DNA from: Pseudomonas putida
GTDB lineage: Bacteria; Pseudomonadota; Gammaproteobacteria; Pseudomonadales; Pseudomonadaceae
Direction: 5' to 3'
Assembly: GCA_041879295.1 (NCBI GenBank)
Contig: CP047152.1
Coordinates: 1,121,501 to 1,185,500, forward strand
DNA: 64,000 nt
The notes under the pieces are model-generated. The model was not told where the DNA came from, searched no databases, and saw nothing but the letters and a program-made list of their open reading frames with translations. A program made the translations under genes and the position numbers. Each line of letters begins with the position of its first letter. Positions within the stretch are counted from its first letter, which is position 1. Below, piece by piece: positions 58,407 through 64,000 of the stretch.

Positions 58407-59261
58407 ATGCCCGAACATCCGCTCCATCGCTTCTTTTCCTCGCAGCGGCCACGGCCGACATTCGAATGGGAGCGTTACCAGCAGCGCGATGTCCTGATCA
58501 TCGACCACCCCCGTTGCCAGGCGGTGTTCAGCCGCCAGGGCGCGCAGTTGCTGCACTTTCAACCGGCGGGTGAACGGCCGTGGCTGTGGTGCGCCGAACA
58601 GTGGCCGCAGGTGGGGGCGATCCGCGGTGGTGTACCGGTGTGCTGGCCCTGGTATGGCTGCCATCCCAGCGAAGACCTGTGGCCGGACCACGGCTGGGCG
58701 CGGCTGCTGGACTGGAAACTGGTGGACAGCCGTGAGGACGAGGAGGGTGTGACCCTGAAATGGCGGCTGGACCTGTGCGACTGGCAAGTCGACCTGCACG
58801 CCCGGCTAGGTAGCCGTATGGAGCTGAGCCTGAGCACCGAACATCAGGATAGCGAGCCCTGCCAGCTGAGCCATGCGCTGCTGGCGTACTGGCGCATCAG
58901 TGACGTGTCAGAGATAGCGCTGTCTGGGCTGGAAGACATTGAAGGCTACGACCGCCTCAACCGCCAGGCTTGCCGTGAAGATGGCGCGCTGAAGCTCAAG
59001 GGCGGCTGCCAGAAGGTCTACCCCGGTACGCCACGGGTGCAATTGCAGGACCCAGCCTGGCAGCGCGAGCTGTGCATCGACACCGGTGACAGCGACGACA
59101 CCGTGGTCTGGCACCCTGGCAATCGCCCGCTGATGGGGGTGACGGGCCGCGAGTCGCAGCGTTTTGTCTGCGTCGAGGCGACCAGCGGCAGTGGCGAAGG
59201 CCTGAGCCTGGCGCCTGGGCAGCGTGCGCACCTGCGTTTGCAGGCGCACCGGCTCAGTTGA
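58407..59261 (+). CDS. D-hexose-6-phosphate mutarotase (aldose 1-epimerase family)
   Basis: A 284-residue protein of the galactose mutarotase-like superfamily, nearest to YeaD-type hexose-6-phosphate mutarotases: [19 protein letters not shown], the [13 protein letters not shown]is motif, [20 protein letters not shown] and [11 protein letters not shown]. It would speed conversion of alpha and beta forms of glucose-6-phosphate (or glucose) for Zwf. It ends 8 bases inside the convergent hexR gene. Probably the last gene of the gts-oprB transcript. Confidence 0.88.
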   Translation: MPEHPLHRFFSSQRPRPTFEWERYQQRDVLIIDHPRCQAVFSRQGAQLLHFQPAGERPWLWCAEQWPQVGAIRGGVPVCWPWYGCHPSEDLWPDHGWARLLDWKLVDSREDEEGVTLKWRLDLCDWQVDLHARLGSRMELSLSTEHQDSEPCQLSHALLAYWRISDVSEIALSGLEDIEGYDRLNRQACREDGALKLKGGCQKVYPGTPRVQLQDPAWQRELCIDTGDSDDTVVWHPGNRPLMGVTGRESQRFVCVEATSGSGEGLSLAPGQRAHLRLQAHRLS

Positions 59262-60126
59262 GTTCGTCGTCCTCGATCGGGTAGCGGCTGGCGTTGAGGC
59301 TTTCCTTGATCTTGCGCAGGTGGGGCTGGAAGTCCACGCCGCGGCGCAGGGTCATGCCGGTGGCCAGCACATCGAGCACGGTCAGCTGGATGATCCGCGA
59401 GGTCATCGGCATGTAGATGTCGGTATCTTCCGGCAGCGGGATGTGCAGGCTCAGGCTGCAGGCATTGGCCAGTGGCGAGCCTGCGGCGGTCAGGCCCAGC
59501 ACCGAAGCGCCGTTTTCACGTGCCAGGCGTGCCACTTCGACCAGTTCGCGGGTGCGTCCGGTGTAGGAAATGATCACGAACAGATCGCCGGTGTGGGCGA
59601 CCGAGGCCAGCATGCGTTGCATCAGCACATCGGCGTGGGCCGACACGGCCAGGTTGAAGCGGAAGAACTTGTGCTGCGCATCCAGGGCCACTGGAGCCGA
59701 GGCTCCAAGGCCGAAGAAGTGGATCTGCCGGGCCTGGATCATCATGTCCACGGCGCGGCTGACCTGCTGCGGGTCCAGTTGCTGGCAGGCGCTGTCAAGC
59801 GAGGCGATGGCGCTGGCGAAGATTTTCTGGGTGTAGGCGGCCGGGTCATCGTCGGCCTCCACCGCGCGGCTGACATAGGCGGCACCACTGGCCAGGCTCT
59901 GCGCCAGTTGCAGCTTGAGTTCGGGGTAGCCGCTGACGCCGAACGAGCGGCAGAAGCGGTTGACGGTCGGTTCGCTGACCTTGGCCGCCTGGGCCAGCGC
60001 AGCGATGCTGAAACGGGTGGCTTGTTGCGGGTTGAGCAGGATGACTTCGGCGACTTTGCGTTCGGCCTTGTTCAGCTCGTCGAGGCGGCCCTGGATCTGT
60101 TCCAGGAGGTTTCGCACGCGGTCCAT
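59254..60126 (-). CDS. hexR: HexR transcriptional repressor
   Basis: A 290-residue RpiR-family regulator: N-terminal helix-turn-helix (about 1-75; [20 protein letters not shown] then [20 protein letters not shown]) and a SIS sugar-phosphate domain (about 120-260; [20 protein letters not shown] and [20 protein letters not shown]). In P. putida HexR represses zwf-pgl-eda, edd-glk and gap-1 and is released by 2-keto-3-deoxy-6-phosphogluconate. Start [20 protein letters not shown] at 60126; the open frame upstream is not family-like. It diverges from zwf. Confidence 0.95.
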   Translation of the reverse strand: MDRVRNLLEQIQGRLDELNKAERKVAEVILLNPQQATRFSIAALAQAAKVSEPTVNRFCRSFGVSGYPELKLQLAQSLASGAAYVSRAVEADDDPAAYTQKIFASAIASLDSACQQLDPQQVSRAVDMMIQARQIHFFGLGASAPVALDAQHKFFRFNLAVSAHADVLMQRMLASVAHTGDLFVIISYTGRTRELVEVARLARENGASVLGLTAAGSPLANACSLSLHIPLPEDTDIYMPMTSRIIQLTVLDVLATGMTLRRGVDFQPHLRKIKESLNASRYPIEDDELN

Positions 60127-60244
60127 GGGTGTGTCCTTGGGTCGGGAAGACAGCCGGCTGTGGGAGCAGCAGGCTTTTTGCACGGTCGTCTATCGTACTG
60201 TCGGTGCGGTTGGCGTACCACTTGTCTGTAACACTTGTGTGTAA

Positions 60245-60263
60245 TGTTGTGGTTTTTACTACA
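60245..60263. promoter_or_regulatory. Degenerate HexR-type operator before zwf
   Basis: TGTTGT-N7-ACTACA has one mismatch from a perfect palindrome and one from TTGT-N7-ACAA. It lies 66 bases upstream of zwf in the hexR/zwf gap. Confidence 0.5.
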
Positions 60264-60328
60264 TTTCCCCTTGAAAACCGTGTGTGAAAGCGGTATTCCT
60301 AGACCAACTTTAGGAAAGAACCAACATC

Positions 60329-61798
60329 ATGGCTGCAATCAGTGTCGAACCTTGCACCTTTGCCCTGTTTGGCGCCCTCGGCGACCTGGCACTGCGCAAG
60401 CTGTTTCCTGCGCTCTACCAGCTCGACCGGGCCAACCTGTTGCACCCGGAGACCCGCCTGCTGGCCCTGGCTCGCGAGGCCGGCAGTGCGCAGGAGCACC
60501 TGGACAGTATCGAAGCCCACCTGCGCCGGCACGTGCCCGAGACAGACATCGAGCCTGCTGCGCTGGGGCGCTTCCTCGCCCGCCTGAATTACCAGCACCT
60601 GGACTTCCTTCAGCCCGAGGGTTACCAGGCCCTTGCCGAGCAACTGCCTGGCGAGCTGCCGCTGATCGCCTACTTCGCCACGGCGGCGGCCGTGTATGGG
60701 GCCATCTGCGAAAACCTCGACAAGGTCGGGCTGGCTGCGTGCACCCGGGTAGTGCTCGAGAAACCTATTGGCCACGACCTGGAGTCGTCGCGCCGGGTCA
60801 ACGATGCCGTGGCGCGGTTCTTCCCTGAAAGTCGGGTCTATCGCATCGACCACTACCTGGGCAAAGAGACGGTGCAGAACCTGATTGCCCTGCGTTTCGC
60901 CAATAGCCTGTTCGAAACCCAGTGGAACCAGAATTCCATCTCCCATGTGGAGATTACCGTGGCGGAAAAGGTCGGTATCGAGGGCCGTTGGGGCTATTTC
61001 GACAAGGCCGGCCAGCTACGCGACATGATCCAGAACCACCTGCTGCAGTTGCTGTGCCTGATCGCCATGGACCCGCCCAGCGAACTGTCCGCCGATGCCA
61101 TCCGTGACGAGAAGGTGAAAGTGCTGAAGGCCCTCGCACCGATCACCGGCGACGGCCTGAGCACCAGTGTGGTGCGCGGCCAGTACATTGCTGGCTACAG
61201 CGAAGGCAAGCCGGTGCCTGGTTACCTGGAAGAAGACAACGCCAACGCTCAGAGCGACACCGAAACCTTCGTCGCCCTGCGCGCCGACATCCGTAACTGG
61301 CGCTGGTCGGGCGTGCCGTTCTACCTGCGAACCGGCAAGCGCATGCCGCAAAAACTGTCGCAGATCGTCATTCACTTCAAGGAAACGCCGCACTACATCT
61401 TCGCCCCGGAACAGCGTTTGCAGATCGGTAACAAGCTGATCATCCGCCTGCAACCGGACGAAGGCATTTCTTTACGGGTGATGACCAAGGAGCAGGGCCT
61501 GGACAAAGGCATGCAACTGCGCAGTGGCCCATTGCAGCTGAATTTTTCCGATGCCTGGCGCAGTGCAAGAATTCCGGATGCCTACGAGCGGCTGTTGCTC
61601 GAAGTGATGCGCGGCAACCAGAACCTGTTCGTGCGCAAGGACGAAATCGAGTATGCCTGGAAGTGGTGCGACCAGTTGATCGCCGGCTGGCGTAATGCGG
61701 GCGACGCGCCCAAGCCGTACGCTGCGGGCTCCTGGGGGCCGATGAGCTCGATTGCACTGATCACACGCGATGGGAGGGCGTGGTATGGGGATATCTGA
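60329..61798 (+). CDS. zwf: Glucose-6-phosphate 1-dehydrogenase
   Basis: Zwf oxidises glucose-6-phosphate to 6-phosphogluconolactone with NAD(P). The 489-residue product has the nucleotide-binding start [36 protein letters not shown], the substrate motif [20 protein letters not shown] and the C-terminal [19 protein letters not shown]. First gene of zwf-pgl-eda, with a HexR-like site upstream. Its last 14 bases overlap pgl. Confidence 0.97.
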   Translation: MAAISVEPCTFALFGALGDLALRKLFPALYQLDRANLLHPETRLLALAREAGSAQEHLDSIEAHLRRHVPETDIEPAALGRFLARLNYQHLDFLQPEGYQALAEQLPGELPLIAYFATAAAVYGAICENLDKVGLAACTRVVLEKPIGHDLESSRRVNDAVARFFPESRVYRIDHYLGKETVQNLIALRFANSLFETQWNQNSISHVEITVAEKVGIEGRWGYFDKAGQLRDMIQNHLLQLLCLIAMDPPSELSADAIRDEKVKVLKALAPITGDGLSTSVVRGQYIAGYSEGKPVPGYLEEDNANAQSDTETFVALRADIRNWRWSGVPFYLRTGKRMPQKLSQIVIHFKETPHYIFAPEQRLQIGNKLIIRLQPDEGISLRVMTKEQGLDKGMQLRSGPLQLNFSDAWRSARIPDAYERLLLEVMRGNQNLFVRKDEIEYAWKWCDQLIAGWRNAGDAPKPYAAGSWGPMSSIALITRDGRAWYGDI

Positions 61799-62498
61799 AC
61801 TGAAACTGCCAGCGGCCGTGAAGGCTCATGAACTGGCGGATGCCAAGGCACTGTCCGTGTCCTTGGCTCATGATGTGGCTGAGCGCCTGCGCGCAGCGAT
61901 TGCCGCCAAGGGGCAGGCCTGCTTGGTGTTGTCTGGCGGACGCAGCCCGGTGCCGTTCCTGGAGAAGCTGGCCAGCGAGAATCTGGACTGGGCCAAAGTC
62001 ATCGTCAGCCTGGCTGATGAGCGCTGGGTGCCGGTAGAGCACGTCGACAGCAATGCCGGCCTGCTGGCCCGCCACCTGTTGAAGGGCGCAGCCGCCAAGG
62101 CCCGCTTCGTTGGCCTGTACCACCAGGCGGAGAACCTCGATGCAGCTGCGCTCAAAGCTGACCAGGCCTTGGCTGAGCTACCGCCGATCGACGTGCTGGT
62201 GCTGGGCATGGGCGACGATGGCCATACCGCCTCGCTGTTCCCCGCCAGTCCCAACCTGGAAGCAGGCCTGGACCCGGCCGGCCCACGCCGCTGCCTGCCG
62301 CTGCTGGCGCCGAGCGTGCCGCACCAGCGCCTGTCGATGACCCGTTCGCTGCTGGCCAGTGCTGCCTTCATCGCGCTGTCTGTGCAAGGCCAGAGCAAAC
62401 TCGCTACCCTGCGCGCCGCGCTGGCGGGCAACGACCTTACTGAAATGCCGATTCGCGCTTTTCTTCACGACCCCCTGGACATCTACTGGTGCCCATGA
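61785..62498 (+). CDS. pgl: 6-phosphogluconolactonase
   Basis: A 237-residue DevB-type lactonase that hydrolyses 6-phosphogluconolactone to 6-phosphogluconate. Key blocks are [40 protein letters not shown] and [19 protein letters not shown], typical of the glucosamine-6-phosphate isomerase/6-phosphogluconolactonase fold. ATG 61785 overlaps the zwf stop; GGGAGGG is the ribosome site. Confidence 0.96.
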   Translation: MGISELKLPAAVKAHELADAKALSVSLAHDVAERLRAAIAAKGQACLVLSGGRSPVPFLEKLASENLDWAKVIVSLADERWVPVEHVDSNAGLLARHLLKGAAAKARFVGLYHQAENLDAAALKADQALAELPPIDVLVLGMGDDGHTASLFPASPNLEAGLDPAGPRRCLPLLAPSVPHQRLSMTRSLLASAAFIALSVQGQSKLATLRAALAGNDLTEMPIRAFLHDPLDIYWCP

Positions 62499-62515
62499 GC
62501 CAAGGATCCACAGTC

Positions 62516-63196
62516 ATGACCACCCTTGAACGCCCGCAGCCCAAGCTCTCGATGGCTGATAAAGCCGCGCGGATCGACGCCATTTGCAAAAAGGCGCGCA
62601 TCCTGCCGGTAATCACCATTGCTCGTGAGGAAGACATCCTGCCGCTGGCTGACGCCCTGGCCGCCGGCGGCATCCGTACCCTGGAAGTGACCCTGCGCTC
62701 ACAGCATGGCCTCAAGGCCATTCAGGTGCTGCGTGAGCAGCGCCCGGAGCTGTGTGTCGGCGCTGGTACCGTGCTCGACCGCAGCATGTTCGCAGCGGTT
62801 GAGGCTGCGGGCGCGCAGTTCGTCGTTACCCCAGGCATTACCCAGGACATTCTCGAGGCGGGGGTGGACAGTGAAATCCCGCTGTTGCCGGGCATCAGTA
62901 CGCCGTCCGAAATCATGATGGGCTATGCCCTGGGCTACCGCCGGTTCAAGTTGTTCCCGGCGGAGATCAGCGGCGGCGTAGCAGCGATCAAGGCCTTTGG
63001 TGGCCCATTCGGCGATATTCGTTTTTGTCCCACTGGCGGTGTAAACCCGGCCAACGTGCGCAACTACATGGCCCTGCCAAACGTGATGTGCGTGGGGGGG
63101 ACCTGGATGCTCGACAGCAGCTGGATCAAGAACGGTGACTGGGCGCGGATCGAAGCGTGCAGTGCCGAGGCGATGGCACTGCTGGACGCCAACTGA
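62516..63196 (+). CDS. eda: KDPG aldolase (2-dehydro-3-deoxy-phosphogluconate aldolase)
   Basis: Eda splits 2-keto-3-deoxy-6-phosphogluconate into pyruvate and glyceraldehyde-3-phosphate. The 226-residue class I aldolase has LPVITIAREEDILPLADALA, GGIRTLEVTLRSQHGLKAIQ, CVGAGTVLDRSMFAAVEAAG and YRRFKLFPAEISGGVAAIKA, where the Lys of FKLFPAE forms the Schiff base. ATG 62516 with AGGA upstream is chosen; ATG 62489 and its neighbour inside the pgl end are less likely. Last gene of the operon; a strong terminator follows. Confidence 0.96.
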   Translation: MTTLERPQPKLSMADKAARIDAICKKARILPVITIAREEDILPLADALAAGGIRTLEVTLRSQHGLKAIQVLREQRPELCVGAGTVLDRSMFAAVEAAGAQFVVTPGITQDILEAGVDSEIPLLPGISTPSEIMMGYALGYRRFKLFPAEISGGVAAIKAFGGPFGDIRFCPTGGVNPANVRNYMALPNVMCVGGTWMLDSSWIKNGDWARIEACSAEAMALLDAN

Positions 63197-63220
63197 ATCA
63201 GTTGTGTGCTTTACGGCTTA

Positions 63221-63248
63221 TGGGGCGCTTGGTCGGCGCCCCTTTTTT
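63221..63248 (+). terminator. Terminator of zwf-pgl-eda
   Basis: The stem GGGGCGC/GCGCCCC with a 7-base loop is followed by seven T. Confidence 0.93.
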
Positions 63249-63277
63249 TGCCTGGAGTATTTGCACTGGTTGTGCTG

Positions 63278-63535
63278 GCCTTTTCGCGGGTAAACCGATC
63301 TCCTACACACTGATCTGCGGTGGACATACACCGGGAGGTGGGCACAGGCCGTTGTGGGAGCGGGTTTACCCGCGAAAGGGCCGGGCCTGCTGGCCAATAT
63401 CCCTGGCCGTTCACCGTTGCCGTGGCCTCTGTATTCGCGGGTAAACCCGCTCCTACACCTGATCGGTGGTGGACACACACACATTGGTGATTGGGCGCAG
63501 GCCGTTGTAGGAGCGGGTTTACCCGCGAAATGGCC
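63278..63535. repeat. Tandem pair of REP doublets between eda and leuA
   Basis: Four REP palindromes (about 63278, 63352, 63431 and 63503) are arranged as two inverted doublets repeated with a period of about 153 bases. The spacers inside the doublets are also related (both contain CTGATC, GGTGGACA and CAGGCCGTTGT). They fill the convergent eda/leuA gap. Confidence 0.85.
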
Positions 63536-63548
63536 AGTCCAGGTCAAC

Positions 63549-63580
63549 AAAAAAAGCCCGCATCAAACGATGCGGGCTTT
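63549..63580 (-). terminator. Terminator of leuA
   Basis: On the minus strand a 12-bp stem (63553-63564 with 63569-63580, loop AAAC/GTTT) is followed by a T run (A run at 63549-63555 on the plus strand). Confidence 0.9.
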
Positions 63581-63600
63581 CTCATCCCTCATTCCAGGCT

Positions 63601-64000
63601 TCAGGCCGCCTTGGCTTCCTGCTGGCTCAGCGAGCGGTTCAGCGCGCTGAACAGGGCCTTGAAGCTGGCCGTGGTGATGTTCTCATCGATACCCACGCCA
63701 TGCACCGGACGGCCACCGGCTACACGCAGTTCAATGTAGGCCGCGGCCTTGGCATTGGTGCCAGCGCCAATGGCGTGCTCGTTGTAGTCCATGATCTCTA
63801 CGGCAACCGGCAGGCCAGCCACCAGTGCTTCCAGGGCGCCGTTGCCCTTGCCGCGCCAGTGCAGGGTGGTTTCGCCTTCACCGGCAACTTCCACTTCCAC
63901 AGCGCTGTGGCCGTTTTCTTCCTGCAGGCGATGGCTGACCAGTGCGTATGGCGCGTTGGCCTGGAGGTATTCCTTGTGCAGCAGGCTGTAGATCTGCTGG
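63601..64000 (-). CDS. leuA: 2-isopropylmalate synthase, C-terminal part (5' end outside window)
   Basis: The last 132 residues of LeuA, which condenses acetyl-CoA with 2-ketoisovalerate in leucine synthesis. The visible part is the C-terminal regulatory (leucine-binding) domain: [60 protein letters not shown] and [20 protein letters not shown]. The frame is open to the right edge, where the linker begins [17 protein letters not shown]. Methionine-like GTG at 63900 is internal. Confidence 0.95.
   Translation of the reverse strand, partial: QQIYSLLHKEYLQANAPYALVSHRLQEENGHSAVEVEVAGEGETTLHWRGKGNGALEALVAGLPVAVEIMDYNEHAIGAGTNAKAAAYIELRVAGGRPVHGVGIDENITTASFKALFSALNRSLSQQEAKAA

Overview
This window is chromosomal DNA of a fluorescent pseudomonad of the Pseudomonas putida group. 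The evidence is the high GC content, the many REP-type palindromes (cores such as GGAGCGGGTTTACCCGC), the Entner-Doudoroff and periplasmic glucose gene set, the arcDABC arginine deiminase operon and the overall gene order. From memory, and not checked against a database, the order resembles the P. putida KT2440 chromosome around PP_0966 to PP_1025. I see no prophage, insertion sequence, CRISPR array, tRNA or rRNA. Almost every base is in a compact gene or a short intergenic region.

Layout: 1-2.2 kb holds the end of hisD and hisC. 2.4-7.5 kb holds a lipoprotein phosphodiesterase, a GntR regulator with an MFS carrier, an NTF2-like protein, a GIY-YIG protein and the nucleoid protein NdpA. 7.9-18.1 kb is housekeeping: HU (hupN), rlmF, valS, a short hypothetical gene, holC, pepA, lptF-lptG, an RDD membrane protein and a cold-shock protein. 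18.5-24.7 kb is the glycine cleavage/serine operon gcvH-gcvP-sdaA-gcvT (minus strand), with a sigma-54 promoter, an IHF-type site and three TyrR-family boxes. 24.7-28.5 kb is a bufferin locus: bufA-bufB-bufC-doxX on the minus strand, facing an ECF sigma factor/NrsF anti-sigma pair on the plus strand. 28.6-31.4 kb holds gltS and a TyrR-like enhancer-binding protein, very probably GcsR. 31.6-38.7 kb holds arcD-arcA-arcB-arcC plus a DUF5064 gene, and a second, divergent arcD paralogue. 39-44.7 kb holds a DUF454 protein, a heme oxygenase and a FecI/FecR/TonB-receptor cassette bracketed by two related inverted-repeat elements. 44.7-63.2 kb is the glucose block: gap-1 diverging from edd-glk-gltR-gtrS, an AGE-family isomerase, gtsABCD, oprB, a mutarotase, hexR, and zwf-pgl-eda. 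The window ends in the 3' part of leuA on the minus strand.

How the genes work together: glucose crosses the outer membrane through OprB and the inner membrane through GtsABCD. Glk phosphorylates it, and Zwf, Pgl, Edd and Eda convert it to pyruvate and glyceraldehyde-3-phosphate, which Gap takes on. HexR-type TTGT-N7/8-ACAA sites lie between gap-1 and edd, and a weaker one lies before zwf. A-rich Hfq/Crc-type motifs sit at the ribosome sites of gtsA, oprB and the mutarotase gene. The arginine deiminase operon makes ATP from arginine.

The two most interesting parts are next to each other. The first is a complete MNIO-dependent bufferin (copper-binding modified peptide) locus with two matching GTAACC-N16-CGAA promoters; one of them runs over the apparent sigma-factor start codon. 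The second is the fully readable sigma-54/IHF/GcsR control region of the gcv operon, whose distal enhancer boxes lie in the short gap just upstream of the bufferin operon's terminator.
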